Below are positions 1 through 12,113 of a stretch of DNA of 64,000 nucleotides, in pieces. Each line of letters begins with the position of its first letter. Position 1 is the first letter of the stretch. The notes under the pieces were generated by a model, which saw only the letters and a program-made list of their open reading frames with translations, searched no databases and had not been told where the DNA came from. Source of the stretch: Ascaphus truei. Taxonomy: Eukaryota > Chordata > Amphibia > Anura > Ascaphidae. Made by a program: the position numbers and the translations under genes. The stretch spans positions 305,493,682 to 305,557,681 of the forward strand of contig CM071568.1 in assembly GCA_036426205.1 (NCBI GenBank). The letters run 5' to 3'.

Positions 1-1077
1 CAGAGTTTTAAGAACTCTGATTGGAAATAGTCGAGCGCAGAATAAGGGTCGGGAATTAAATCGATTCTGTGCCATGGGCAGTTGGTAAGGTCATCCAGAA
101 ACTGTTGTGGGTTAAAGTTTTTAAATGTTCTAGTGAGGAAAACTTTAGGGCTTGAATGGGGCGGTTTAATTTTCCTTACACAGTACACTATTGCATGGTC
201 ACTGAAAATATCAGGAAGGATGCCAGAGGATTGGATTCTGCTGGGGTTTGAGGAGAGAATCCAGTCTAGCAAGGAATGGTTATGCGATTTCAGGTTTATC
301 CGTGTGGGTTGGGAAATGAGTTGTGATAGGTTAAGTGACTTGAGTTGTATCTGGATTTTGTGGTTTTTAGAGTCAAGCCAATTGAAGTTGAAATCCCCAA
401 TAACTAGCAGCTCACTCTTCTCATTCAGAGAGGAAATGGAGCCAAGAAACTGGGTGATATCAGTCAGAGATTGTAGAGGGGCGGTAGATGCCAGCAAGCA
501 AGATGGGCTTAGAAAAGGGGAGGCAGATTCTACCAACTAGGATTTCAAAATAGGGTGGGCTTGGGGGGCAATTTAACAGTGTAAATTGTAAGGTGTCTGC
601 AATGTAAAATAACACCCCTCCTCCTCTCTTTGACCCATCTCTCCTAGAAATGGAGTATCCCTGAATGGCAATATTTGCATCGGGAGTTTTAGGGGTTAGC
701 CATGTTTCTGTGAGAATGATGGATTTGGGTTTATGCATAAGGCACCATTTTCTTAGTTCATACACTTTGGGCAGCAGGCTCTGGATATTTATATGGACGA
801 CAGATAGACCTTTTTGGAATTTGAAGTGGGTATTCTCAGGGGTATGGGACAGAGTTGAAATGGAAGGGCCTGGGTTAGGTTCAATATCACCTGCTAAAGA
901 GAGTAATAGTATTAGTAGAAATTTGAGTAGTTGTTTGCAAGTTGTAAATTTGTCTGTCCTTACTAGACAGACACACGACATCCTTAGAATATACTTGACA
1001 AAAACACTTACTGAGGGAGAGAACGGGATAGAATGTCCAGAAGTAAAACAAAGCACCGGAATATTGTCTTTTAACAT
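1..1077 (-). pseudogene. 5' part of a CR1/Rex1-like LINE ORF2 (2A peptide plus endonuclease), cut by the window edge
   Basis: The minus strand encodes the N-terminal part of a non-LTR retrotransposon polyprotein. From the ATG at 1077 there is a short leader, a leucine-rich stretch, a 2A-type motif, then an exonuclease-endonuclease-phosphatase (EEP/APE) domain. Visible EEP signatures are HINIQSLLPK, LTETWL, a GGGVLFYI segment, GDFNFNWLDS (near 370-400) and SDHAIVYC (near 190). In the family this enzyme nicks target DNA to prime reverse transcription. A frame change near 470-480 moves the reading frame just after YRPS, so this copy is broken. The RT domain would lie to the left of base 1. The open frame extends upstream to 1134 without another ATG. 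LINE identity is secure; the exact clade (CR1, L2 or Rex1) is not. Confidence 0.8.
865..891 (-). other. 2A ribosome-skipping motif at the LINE N-terminus
   Basis: The peptide LAGDIEPNPGP follows a hydrophobic run (KFLLILLLS) about 60-71 residues after the ATG at 1077. It fits the 2A consensus D(V/I)ExNPG|P, at which the ribosome skips one peptide bond. 2A motifs are known at the N-termini of some APE-type LINEs in animals. The motif residues are intact here although the frame breaks later. Confidence 0.8.
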
Positions 1078-1134
1078 GCAGTCCTGTTGCAAGGGGCGCA
1101 CGTTGCCAACCCAATAAGTCTGTGAATATTGCAA

Positions 1135-2514
1135 AGTTCGTTCTGGTCCGTTGGGGTTTGTTAGATAACCCCCAACACTAACGAAATCCTGAAGCAGAGT
1201 TCTGTCCTTGGTTCCGATGAAAATAACTCGTTGCGTTCTGAATTCGTGCTGCTGCTCTCATCCGCTTGTAGAAGCAAAGTGGAAATTCGTTCACATTGTA
1301 GAACAAAGACGAAAGGCAATGGGGATAGCTCGGGGGCATGTATATAGGGTTTGAGAACATATCTCCAACATACCCACCCAATCCCTCTCGTGGGAATTTT
1401 CCCATTCACCAATCCCCAATTTGGCGAGTGGGCACTATAGTGATTGCCGGCTAATACAGCGCCTGTATGACATTGACACCTTGACTGCTTAGCATATGTG
1501 TACTCCCCTTTTTACCTGGCATCTCCCAGGCTGGGAGGGGGACTCAGGGTGTGAGCTAGCCCAGATGGCTAACAGGATCTCCTATTCAGCGGCCATCCCG
1601 GCTAATTCACACATCCTTACTCTGGGGATTTCATATGCAACACTTCCCTAGACTCACAGGCACTGCCTCAGCATGGGGTCTATGAAGTCTGCATAGGAAA
1701 GTGACCCAGCTCATAGGTGTTAAAACATTTGGTCCCGGAGTGCATTACAATGACAGTAGAAAAAACTTCATTCTGCCTGTACATTTAAAACTGCAGCAAA
1801 AAATACACTTTATTAAAAATACATGTTTCACTTGTCCTAAAATTATAATTTTTAATTTCTGTGTGCTTGGGGGTGTTACTCTGGGGCTGCACACCAAATT
1901 TCAGGTTGTTAGCCCTTTCCATTCCCTAATTATGGCTTCACCTTGAGCTGGCAATGCTGGGCTTCTCACGTCAATTGACTTGCGGTTACGGAGTTCCCAC
2001 GCCAATTGCCGGTTGCCTTTCAAGTTACGTCATTAACCGGGACGGAGATGCATTGTATCCGAGAACCACTTGAGACTGAAAACCGCAGCCCTTTGATTCA
2101 ATTGACTCTGCGGTTACGGCTTCCAGTCTCAGTAATGGATACCTACACCTCTCACTGGACCAAAGAGACAGCGCCATGCTTATCCAATTAACTCGTAGCT
2201 TGGAGCTCGCAGCGGCATCTTGTGTCCAAAACCAGTAATGCTGGTAAACCAGGTAATACAGGACTGTAGGCATATACAATCCTGCAAAATGGGGACAACA
2301 AGGGACAGAGGAAAAAATAGTACATGTCTGGTGCATATAAAATTAACCCCTTCAACCCCAATACGAAACAGGGGTAACCAGCCGAGCATACTGCCTTTAT
2401 TAATGCGCTGATTACCCTCAATTTCGTTACACCTCTCCCACTCAAAGCCCAAGGTTTGCCCTGGCCACCTCCTCTGGTGGTTGGGCTGACCTGGCAGTTT
2501 TTGAAGTCAGTAGT
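1135..2514. other. No recognised gene
   Basis: Only short ORFs are present and none resembles a known domain. The sequence is mixed and may contain decayed untranslated parts of the flanking LINE and Gypsy elements. No target-site duplication or LTR boundary could be recognised. Confidence 0.4.
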
Positions 2515-3696
2515 TCATGGGGTATTGTCCTGCTGGGAGAGGCCATCAGCATTACCGTGCTCACTGCCTCTCTTGTGCTTGATGGTGAAATCGAATTCTT
2601 ACAAGGTAAGGCTCCAGCGCAAGAGCTTAGCATTCTCTTCCGACACCCTCTGTAACCAACTTAGGGGGTTATGGTCCGTGATGACCGTGAATGACCTGCC
2701 GTACAAATAGGGCTGTAGTTTCTTTAGAGCCCATACTATGGCCAGACACTCCTTCTCAATAGTGGCATAGGCCACTTCTCTGGGCAGCAGCTTGCGGCTC
2801 AGATATACCACTGGATGTTCACTGCCCTCCTCCTCCACCTGGCTGAGCACAGCCCCAATGCCAAAGTCTGAAGCATCTGCACCAGAAACTTTTTTTGAAT
2901 AATCTGGAGCAGCTAGGATGGGTGCACTGGCCAATGCAGTCTTCAAAGCCTGGAATGCTGTTTCACAGGCTGGAGACCAGACTACCAGCACAGACAGTCG
3001 CTTGTGGGTCAAGTCAGTCAGGGGTTTGGCAATGGCACTATACTGGGGAACAAACTTTCTATAGGAGCCTGCAGTGCCTAGGAAAGCCATAACCTGCTTC
3101 TTGGTCTTGGGAGTGGGCCACTTCACTAGTGCCTCTACCTTAGCTGGTTCTGGCTTGAGGTGCCCTCCACCCACCCTATGCCCTAGGTATAAGACTTCTG
3201 CCACCCCTACTAAGCACTTGGTGGGTTTTAGGGTGAGACCTGCCTCCCTAATCCTGGCTAGCACTGCAGCTACATGGATTAAGTGTGATTCCCAATTGTT
3301 GCTGAACACAGCAATATCATCCAGATAAGCTCTTGCAAACTCTTGCATACCCTCTTGCAATCTATTGACCAGGCGTTGGAAGGTAGCCGGTACATTCTTC
3401 ATCCCAAATGGAATCACTAACAATTCATAGAGGCCACTTGGGGTGATGAAAGACGACTTCTCCCTAGCCTCCTGGGTCAAGGGGATCTGCCAGTACCCTT
3501 TACTGAGATCCATGGTGGTCAGATACCTTGCCCCCGCGAGTTCATCCAGCAACTCATCCATGCGGGACATGTGGTAGGCATCTGAAACCGTCCCTGCGTT
3601 GAGCTGCCGGTAGTCCACACAGAACTGGGTGGTCCCATCCTTCTTTGGTACTAGGACTACCGGACAAGACGGGACAATTACCCCTAGGGCCAGCAT
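2515..3696 (-). pseudogene. Gypsy reverse transcriptase and RNase H
   Basis: The 365-codon open stretch (3696-2599) shows the RT palm motifs: KKDGTTQFCVDYRQLN, TTMDLSKGYWQIPL, FGMKNVPATFQ and the catalytic YLDDIAVFS. The connection domain follows (FLGTAGSYRKFVPQYS), then RNase H (SGADASDFGIGAVLSQ, ATIEKECLAIVWAL, ITDHNPLSWL). After the TAA at about 2599 the frame resumes with the usual end (EFDFTIKHKRG, GNADGLSQ) to about 2517. A few residues are missing near VIVPSCPVVLV compared with the usual SPWASPVVLV. Confidence 0.85.
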
Positions 3697-4050
3697 CTCC
3701 TCTACCTCCCTCTATATGCTACCCTTAATCTCGACTGAGACTCGGTAAGCATACTTGTGTAGGGATCTCAAATCCCCTGTAAGCACTGGGTGATCAGTGA
3801 TGTGTGTCCTGACTGGCTTATCTGTGGACAGAGCCCTATACTGTTTAGCATAGCCCTGGCATCTGCTCTCTGCCTGACACTCAGCTGAGCCCCTATCTCT
3901 ACCTGCTCTATGGTACCCCGCTGCCTAGCCTCCCCTAGGAGATCGGGCAGAGCATTGCTCACCGGATCCCCAATTGGTGGGCTGCAAATGGCTAGCACCG
4001 ATGCCACACACTCCTTGAGCATATTAATGTGATAGATTTTGGTCCTCCCT
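3697..4050 (-). pseudogene. Gypsy linker between integrase and reverse transcriptase
   Basis: After the stop at about 4052 the same frame continues with a KIYHINMLKE motif. That motif normally ends Gypsy integrase regions. It runs on through ARQRGTIEQ toward the RT start (EEMLALGVI at 3696). This continuity supports the integrase-then-RT gene order. Small frame breaks are present near 3770. Confidence 0.6.
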
Positions 4051-4052
4051 GT

Positions 4053-5040
4053 CTAAGCATCTACCTGTACAACATAGTTGCACTCGTTCATCTTTCGCAG
4101 TACCTGATACGGTCCCAACCAGGCAGCCATTAATTTGTTCTCCCGAATGGGCTTGAGAACAAGTACCTGCTGTCCTGGGATGAACGCTCTGCTACGGGCA
4201 TTCTGATCATACCAAGTCTTCTGCTTGGTCTGAGCAGCCCTAAGGTTGTCCTGTGCCAACCCCATGAGCATCTCTAACCGGTCTCTGAGATCTATCACAT
4301 ACTGAAGCACAGAAGCGTCAGTATTGGTAGCTTCCCCTTCCCATCCCTCACGGAATAGGTCCAGAGGTCCACGTGCCTTGCGACCATATAGCAGCTCAAA
4401 GGGAGAGAAGCCTGTAGATTCTTGCGGTACCTCTCGGTATGCAAACAGCAAGTGCTGCAGGTGAATCTCCCAGTCATTCCCCTCTGCCTCTATAAACGTT
4501 CACAGCATCTGCTTCAGGGTACCATTGAACCGCTCACATAGTCCGTTGGTTTGGGGGTGGTAAGGGGTCGTGCGCTGGTGCTTCATCCCGCACGCATCCC
4601 AGAGACACTGTAGCAATTCACTCATGAATTGCGACCCTTGGTCGGTTAGGACCTCACTAGGGAAACCTACCCTACTGAAAATGGATATCAAAGCCTTAGC
4701 CACTGCCTTAGCGTCAATCGTAGCCAGCGCTACAGCCTCAGGGTGCCGGGTGGCAAAATCCACCACTGTGAGAATGTAGCACTTCCCTGTCCAGCTACGG
4801 ATCATAAACAGCCCCACAAGGTCCATTGCCACCCGCTGAAAGGGTTCCCCTATCACCGGTAATGGCCTCAGGAGTGCCTTCACATGATCACCCATCTTAC
4901 CTACTCGCTGGCAGGCATCACAGGAGCGGCAGAAATCTGCCACCTCGCTGGATGCCCCCGGCCAGTAGTAACGCTGCAAGAGCCAAGCTCTCGTGCGTGT
5001 GACCCCCTGATGCCCCGCAAGCAGGATGGAGTGGGCAACC
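4053..5040 (-). pseudogene. Gypsy integrase
   Basis: The protein has an N-terminal HHCC zinc finger (HSILLAGH near 5030 and CRSCDACQ near 4920). The DDE core shows MDLVG, VLTDQGSQF and a glutamate in NGLCERFNG within the HPQTNG context. It continues through a conserved LLFAYREVPQ region to a chromodomain-like end (WLGPYQVL, NYVVQVD). In-frame stops are seen at about 4499 (after KQML) and about 4052 (after VQVDA). It would insert the element cDNA into the genome. All three catalytic acidic residues appear present; the stops make the copy inactive. Confidence 0.8.
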
Positions 5041-5234
5041 CGTAATAACCGTTGCCTATACTAAACTGTGGTGATCCGGCCGGGAAAGCCCTCGTCTTTT
5101 CCTAATGTAATCAATATCAGCTTATTACTCAGACAGCTAGCAGGGTTTGGGTTATTTAAGGTTGCGATATGAGGTGAATGGCTCGTAACGCCATCATTAT
5201 TGTCCTACTAAGGCACAGCTTTAATCTCTAATAC

Positions 5235-5600
5235 TCACTGTGTAGCAGATCAGCTGGAGGGAAAATATTTCCTGCAGCAAGCAAACAGCGACACACAGCT
5301 GCTATACCGGAGGAGACAGGCTGCGCATTCCATTACCAAGTAAGAAGCTCCAGGATACACTTACATTGAACTCTCTGCATTCCAGATTGAGTAAGCAATT
5401 GTGCAGGCTCTGTGTCAATACTCCTTAGACTTACCGTTTAGCAGATCAGCTGAGGGGGACCTGTTTCCTGCAGCAGTAGGAAAGTGACACGCATAGCCTC
5501 TATACCGGAGGTGAGAGGCACTGCATGTTATTACTGTCTGACAAGCTCTATCCACGTGTTACTAAGTGGATGGAAGTTCCAGGATACAATTATTTTTTGC
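5235..5600. repeat. Two diverged tandem copies of a roughly 190-bp unit
   Basis: Two blocks, about 5235-5390 and 5435-5600, share tagcagatcagctg, tttcctgcagca, ctataccggagg and ttccaggatacaatt-like segments in the same order. They may be part of the 5' region of the neighbouring Gypsy element or a separate repeat. No coding content. Confidence 0.55.
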
Positions 5601-8574
5601 CTTACTTAGCACTGACACCTCAATATATAGTAGATACCACCTATATATTATAGGGTGCTACTTGCCACAGAAGTGTATGATATTAACCTTACCCATACTC
5701 CCCTCCTAACCAGAGGGAAGTATTATAGCATATACCTGCTAGCTGCAGTCCATATCCATAGGACTATAAGTGATTTGATACTATCACAATACAGACCAAC
5801 ACTTGGGGTCTGCTATATAAAAGCTGTGACCAACAAACTGCTGGCATTATTCCAGCTTAGACTCCTTAGGAGTCTTTTTACTATGTAGAGCTCATCCTAG
5901 AGGCTCAACTAGTGTTTAGTACGTACAGACTCTGACATCTGGCTAACTACAATACCTTGCTAGCAACTGTATTTGAATGACACCTGCAGTTGAAAGCATT
6001 AATGATTAGGTATTCCTCTGATGCTTCTTATTTTATTCATTTTGTTGCACCATTTATTTTAATCATCTTGATTAAAGATTAATTTTAATATCTACACACA
6101 CTACCACAGGAATTTGAGTTCTCTCTCTTATGGTCTATTTATACTAAAAGTCAAAATGCATTGCTTGCCATACCCTCTAAGCAACACATGATGGCGGTAT
6201 AGAAGCTGGCATTTCAATGAGAAATACTAATTCTAGAACGAAAGCACCCAGAAACCTGGTTTTTGAGGTGCAAGTACAGTAAGACACCACATGCACATAC
6301 ATATAAAAATTACAGTTATAACACAAACGGAACATGTTGTTTTAATAAAGTGTGTAAAAACTGCAGATCTTAAATGTAAGGCAGGATGTATGTTGGAAAG
6401 CCGGAGAGGAATTCCAAGGACATACAGCTGTGAGATGGGTGAACGAGCTGGGGTATTTTTATGACTGAGCCTCAAAGGGGTCTAGCTGATTTAGCATCTC
6501 CCTGTCTAAAAGTGTCAGTCATGAAAAGACCCAGTGACCCATAATGTATACAAAACTGGCATACTGAGGCACAACAGATGCCAGTCTATGGACACCTCTC
6601 AAAAATCAGATGCAGCGGCGCCAAAGTATGGGTGTATCCCAGGTATGCCAAGTGGCATGGGTGTCAACCTTACCCAGGCTCTTTGCATACCGGACAGCCT
6701 TTTTGACTGGTCTTATGAACTGTGGGCAACCTGGCTATTGGTGGGTTTTTTTTTGTTCCCACAAGGTGATTGGATCCACATGTTAAAGATAGCTTTGGCC
6801 AGTCTATAACCGTGGCTCCCCAGGTATCCTCAGTGTGATTCCTGAATTTTGATCCATGATGTAAAGATGCAAGACTTTGTTCCAGCACAGCGGCAACTGG
6901 TCCAGGAGTGAAGGGGTTAATAACAACGTAACCAAGGATTTGCCACAAACTTCGGAATTTGTTAGCCCTGGTGACTCTGGAACGAATTCTAACGAAGTTC
7001 CACGAAATACTTTGAGGTGGCTGAGATATTAGATCAGCAACTTGTGATCTGGCCACAGAACCTTTAAACCAAGGCTGCATTTCTTGCACTTGCAAGCAAA
7101 GGACAATTTATTTTGTTCCCTTATCCCAGTGAGTGTTGTTTCAAGTGTATTCTGCAGATGTCGTGTGTTTGTCTATTAAGGAAATAAATCACAATTTATT
7201 TTGCAACTTGTTCTGTTCCATCAAGTACCCAGAAAAATGGTGCAGAATAATTGCCCCTAAATATCACCCCTGTTTGCCTTGATACCTCCCTACATTCATG
7301 TCCGGCTGCAAAAATAAGAGATAAAACAATTACAGGATCCTGAAAGTATAAAACATTTTTTAGCAGCATCTAAAAAATTAAGCATAAAAGGTAAATATCT
7401 GAATGGTGCACGGGAACACGGAGGGACCCCGATTCCCTCCAATGTTACACAATAGAACAAGCAATTTGTTCCCAGCACTCGACAAAATCAATTGAAATTA
7501 ATAACGGCAAGATACGAGTTTTTACTAATACATAAGAATTATACAAGGTAAACAGCAGCATATATCCATGATACGCAAATAACTGCAGAGGGTGAAACTA
7601 GCAGATCAGAATCACACGTCTAATGTTACACAATATGTAACACGAAAAATCCTAAGTGAGGGGAGGGAAACACAATGGGATAGACAAGGGGAGGAGAAAA
7701 CGGGAATAAGGGGGGCAACGAACATTTCGGCGCACTTGGCCCCTTCTTCTGGCCCCTTCCCTTAGATTAATCCGATCTAGGTACTTCCCTTGTCCCTGTC
7801 AACAAACCAGTGTTGCCTATAACGTAAATAAAACATTAATAAATGCAAAAACAGTGGTAATGTCTATAGTTAGAACCCCACAGTGGGGGTACAATACACA
7901 CTAATTGTGTCAGACACTACCTCTATATGAACAGGCTGTCCAACAAAATGTAGTATGGATACTCTGACCACTCCATCAAGTTCACTTAAACAGAATCATA
8001 ATACTGCTCACAAGGTGCATGTACGTACTGCTAATAACTGCCCAAACTATCAAACAATTGCAGTGTGAAATCTATAGAATTCTAATCAACTCTGGGCCGG
8101 TCCCATAAAGTATTGTTAGGGCACTCTGTTCCCTGAACAATAGTAACACGGAGTGACTCAGCTTAACGTTAGTGTACTGATAGCCTAGAGAACCACTGGG
8201 CTACAATGAATAGTATTGCACAACACACAGAACAACAAGTAGTCTCTGAAAATGTCAACCAGAAAGGAAAGCTGTGAACTCCGACTGCAGGACGCCCGAA
8301 TCAGGCAGTGAGGCATGAGGGGTTAAATGTCCTGTTGCAAGTGATGTCATCAGGGGCCGGCTCCTGATGTCCCTGTTTGGATTGGTCGTCCCCCCTTCCT
8401 CTCATTTGCTCAATACCCAGCATCAGGTATGTGTGACGTCATCGGGGGGCCGACCATGCTATCACTGTCAGGATTGGTTGCCAGCACTCCTCCAGCTCTG
8501 ACACTGCTACGATTACCATATTGTGACGTCATACGGAGGCGTGTTCTTTGGAGCCAAAGTTTTCCTTGAACAGC
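5601..8574. other. No recognised gene; AT-rich repeat-like DNA
   Basis: Short ORFs only. Polyadenylation-like AATAAA strings occur (for example near 7182). A decayed hammerhead-like string lies on the minus strand near 7714-7752. Nothing here could be assigned to a known gene. Confidence 0.4.
8434..8531. promoter_or_regulatory. Two full CRE palindromes with CCAAT-type boxes
   Basis: TGACGTCA occurs at 8434-8441 and 8524-8531. ATTGG (CCAAT on the other strand) lies near 8380 and 8472. The same palindrome recurs at 14969-14976 beside the hammerhead core, so these may be retroelement promoter pieces. Functional status unknown. Confidence 0.35.
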
Positions 8575-8589
8575 CGTAAACAGCACTGA

Positions 8590-8948
8590 GGGGAGAACTG
8601 AGAGACAACCAACTCACAGATATTTGGAGAGAGCTGAACCCACTATTGACAGACTATACTTTATTTTCCCACCCCCACACAACATATAGCAGAATCGATT
8701 ACGTCTTTGTATCTAGCAGACTGCCTCCAAAGATTTCCCATGCAGGGATTCCTGACATTTCATGGTCTGATCACGCACCTATAGAGCTGATGTGCAATCA
8801 AGGATTCCTAGACAGACCTGGAGCAAATTGGAAACTTAACGAGTCTCTACTAAAAATCCCAGAAGTGGAGCACATAATTGGTGGAGAGATTGACCAGTTT
8901 TTCAAATTGAATAATGGTAGTGTTGAATCCCACTTGGTACTGTGGTAG
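8590..8948 (+). pseudogene. L1-like endonuclease C-terminal fragment
   Basis: The protein includes YTLFSHPHTTYSRIDYVFVS and DISWSDHAPIELMC, the last catalytic SDH block of the EEP fold. It then has FLDRPGANWKLNESLL, which is also present in the copy at 60.3 kb. It stops at 8946-8948, directly at the internal deletion. It is not functional by itself. Confidence 0.8.
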
Positions 8949-9922
8949 TTTGGGAGTCCACCAAATTCAAATGTGACCTAACCGCCAGAGGCTCACTGAT
9001 GACCCCCCTGTGGGGTAACCAGGACTTTGCTCCAAGCCTGAATAGAGCGGAATTTATCATTTGGAAACAAGTGGGATTTCATAGACTTAAAGATCTGGAG
9101 GGGAGAAATGAAATTAACCCGGTCAACCAAATTCAAACAGACAAAAATCTTCCCCATCAAGAATTGTTTAGGTACCTTTAGATCAGGGCATTTTATAACA
9201 AAATCTCCCCAAATAACTACATTTGAAAAGCTCTGTCTTGTTGAGACTGATACCAGCGGATTCACATCGCAAATGTACAGAGAAGTGATCGGTTCAGGGG
9301 AGAAGGTTGGACAAAAACTGAGCTATATGGCCAATGGGAAACAGATCTAGGGGAAGTCTTAGACGAGGAGGACTGGTCAAAGATAGTATCGGCAGTGGCC
9401 AAGAGTTCGATCTGCACGACATTAAGGGAGAACGCAGATAAAGTGTTAATGCTTTGGTATCTCACCCCCATGAAAGTATCTAAATTTATACCAGGATACT
9501 CCCCGCGTTGCCCTAGACAGTGTGGAGAACCAGCTGACCTGTTACACATGCTGTGGTCTTGCCCGCGGATTAGCCCTTTGTGGCGGACGATTAGAGATTG
9601 GCTCCAGAGGATTTTTAACCTCAAAATACCCTTGGACCCATGGCTATTCCTTTTGAATAGACCAACACTGGGTCTAAGCAAAGCTGGTAACAAACTGATT
9701 GCTCATTTTGCAACAGCGACGAGGTGCGAGATCGCAGCATTATGGAAACAACCCGAAATTCCGCCAGTTCCCAAGATCAGGAACAGAATTTGGTTTATGT
9801 GCCAGATGGAAAAATTAACGAGTTTAGTTAATGACACTGGCAACATTTTTCTAAAAACCTGGACGCCATGTCTGGCCCAGACGGACATCCCCGGGGTGGA
9901 AAGAGATGCAATTTGGCTTTGA
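8945..9922 (+). pseudogene. L1-like ORF2 C-terminal region with zinc knuckle
   Basis: After small frame breaks near 9180 and 9350 the longest open part (9395-9922) carries SPRCPRQCGEPADLLHMLWSC, a cysteine-histidine cluster of the type found at LINE ORF2 C-termini. HFATATRCEIAALWKQPEIP follows. Equivalent sequence lies at 62431-63330 in the longer copy. It lacks any catalytic domain. Confidence 0.75.
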
Positions 9923-10311
9923 CAGTAGCAGATGCGTTCTCTCTGGATGGGGGCCCGGCCGAGAGGATATGGAAAATAGAATAGAGGATGGACACTCTTA
10001 GGGCCTAGAAGGGCTCAGAACCTAAAACACTCACTCCCCGGGGCCGGTGGTCTTAGGCCATAACCGCACGGATGGTAGATGTTTGATCCACAGAGATGGA
10101 AATAACCTTGCATTAAGGGGCAGACCCGCGCCACATCCCCCCACCCTTCCTCTTGTCTTCACTTCCCCCCTCTACCCATTGTTGACTGGTGACTGGTGTT
10201 AATGCTAGAACAACTTCAATGTAAAAACTGTACTGGGTGTCATAACCATTCCTGTATTGCATCAGAAAACCAATTAAACCAACGTTATAAAAAAAACAAA
10301 CAAAAAAACAT

Positions 10312-10895
10312 TTGGGTTGCACATTGATACCCTGACATCCAAAACCTTTGCCAAACTAGTTGTACTTTTACAGGAACAAATCCTCCCTAAGTCTGCTTGT
10401 CAGAAAGCGTATCGCACAGCAGATGCTAATGCCAATTATCGACTATGGAGACATAGTATACGGCTCGGCACCTCAAACCCAACTTAGCAAACTTGACACC
10501 CTCTACAATTCAATATGCCGTTTTGTTCTCCAATGCAATTACAACACACATCACTGCGAAATGCTCAAAGAACTAGATTGGTCATCACTCGAGTGCTCCC
10601 CAAAACTGGAACAACCTACCGGAGACTCTCACATCCACCACCAGTTTAAGTTCTTTCAAAACTAAAGCTGTCTCACATTTTAATCTGGTCTGTAACTGTT
10701 ACATGCGCCTATAATATATATTATCTCTAACTGTGCATGCAATATCTTGTATATAATGTATAACCTGTTCACTTATGTAACTGTATTTGTAACCATGTAT
10801 TATTTGTCTTAACTCTGTGCCCAGGACATACGTGAAAACGAGAGGTAACTCTCAATGTATTACTTCCTGGTAACACATTTTATAAATAAATAAAT
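10312..10895 (+). mobile_element. 3' end of a CR1/L2/Rex1-type LINE
   Basis: The ORF from about 10360 contains FYRNKSSLSLLVRKRIAQQM, then PIIDYGDIVYGSA and LYNSICRFVLQC. This is the thumb and C-terminal segment that follows the RT palm in these LINEs. The 3' tail (cccaggacatacgtgaaaac through aataaataaatc) also occurs at 15247-15335. The element is strongly 5' truncated and sits immediately after the A-rich end of the L1 fragment. Confidence 0.7.
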
Positions 10896-12113
10896 CATGT
10901 GTGTGTTATAGGCTATAGCAGGCCTGCGCAACTTGTAAAGTGAGAAGGGCCGAAATGCTCCAAGGAAAACAGATTTGGGCCGCACGGGTCAAATGATTCA
11001 AAATTATACATATAACCTGGCCTTCGGCAGCTATGTATTCTTCTGGGCCTTTCCTCTGTCAGTCCTGTTAGAACAGGCAGTGGAAAGGTTAATTCCTTCA
11101 GTTGGCCTGTTTGTGCATTTCAGCTCTGAGTATGTAGCAATATTCAGAGGCCTAAGCAACCTATGAGCATGTTAATCCAAAGGGTGGATATGGGCTGGAA
11201 CACCCCCTGATATGTGTGTGAGCCAATCGGTATCCAGCTCTGAGTTGTAATGATTCAAAGCTAGAGACACTCCCTGAGGATATTCAAATTGAGACATGTA
11301 CCCAAATTCAGTTAGTTAGTCAGTTGAGAGTCTTCAGAGAGAGAGCAGCACAGAGAATAGTTCTCTCCCTCCTACCCCACCTGGGTGGGGAGGGAGGGGA
11401 ATCGTCCTGCCCTAATGCAGAGGGCAGAGTAAAGAGCGAGACGCCTAAGATGCTGTGCTGATGCTGTGCTGTGCATGCTGATCTGCTCTTAAAGAACCAC
11501 CAAAGATGCTGCTGTGTGTGTATCACTGTCACTGTTCCTGTCATGAGGAGAGTGTCAGTGGGGGTCTCTCCTCTGGAGACCCCTGGGGATCCCTACTAGC
11601 TGGAGGCACTGCACCACCTGAGGAGAACAAGGTAACCTGTCCCACCCTCCCGTCTCTGTTCTGGGCTCTCCCCACACCACCGCGGAGCCTCAGCCCTCCT
11701 GTTCACCAGCAGGTCACAGCACCAGGACACTGTAATGTAACCAGTGAAGGAGTATACACCCCCCAATCTCACGTAGGATGGGGGGGGGAGGTAAGTGGGT
11801 TACATTTTGGAGGCACTGCTGAGATGAACTGCTCGACAGGACAGGTTTTTCATACGGGACAGGTTTTCAGGGACCCGTGGACCACACAGTGGCTTTGTAT
11901 GCAGCAGAGAACAGCAGCCAGAGACTTTGCCGTAAGGGAACCTCTCCTTGACGCTTCCCCAGGGAGGGGGTTACCCTACACAGGGACTTTTGCATTGTTG
12001 GGGCCCTCCCTGGTGGCTATGGACCAGGGAGCGTGGATACCCACATGCACTTCAAGGGGACAAGGGCTGCACTATAATGGCATAGGGACCCCTGTGCACC
12101 CATCTACACCACT
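10896..12113. other. No recognised gene; GC-richer segment with unassigned ORF
   Basis: An ORF at 11506-12117 (about 200 codons) has no recognisable domain. Its text is dominated by proline, glycine and serine and contains tandem-like wording (ggcactgc, aggaggggt) that continues into the repeat at 12114. It may be part of a retroelement leader. No function is proposed. Confidence 0.35.

Larger units (their letters stand above)
2515..5060 (-). mobile_element. Gypsy (Ty3-like) retrotransposon pol fragment with integrase upstream of reverse transcriptase (Gmr1-like order)
   Basis: Read 5' to 3' on the minus strand, the order is integrase zinc finger and core (about 5040-4500), integrase C-terminus (4496-4053), linker (4050-3700), reverse transcriptase and RNase H (3696-2515). 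All parts are collinear and separated only by point stops and small indels, so this does not look like two joined fragments. Integrase before RT is the reverse of the usual Gypsy order and is the hallmark of the Gmr1 group of deuterostome elements. No gag, protease or LTR was recognised, so the element is partial. Confidence 0.75.
8575..10310 (+). mobile_element. L1-like LINE, 5' truncated and with the reverse transcriptase deleted
   Basis: Sequence from 8590 to 8944 matches the end of the endonuclease of the element at 57-63.7 kb (DIWRELNPLL, SRIDYVFVS, ISWSDHAPIE). Sequence from 8945 onward matches its post-RT region. The interval corresponding to about 60430-62390 of that element, which holds the whole RT, is absent. 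The 3' end has an untranslated tail and an A-rich end near 10285-10310. Target-site duplications were not identified. Confidence 0.8.

Noticed and set aside
82..540. Plus-strand ORF of 152 codons
   Set aside because: Antisense of the LINE endonuclease.
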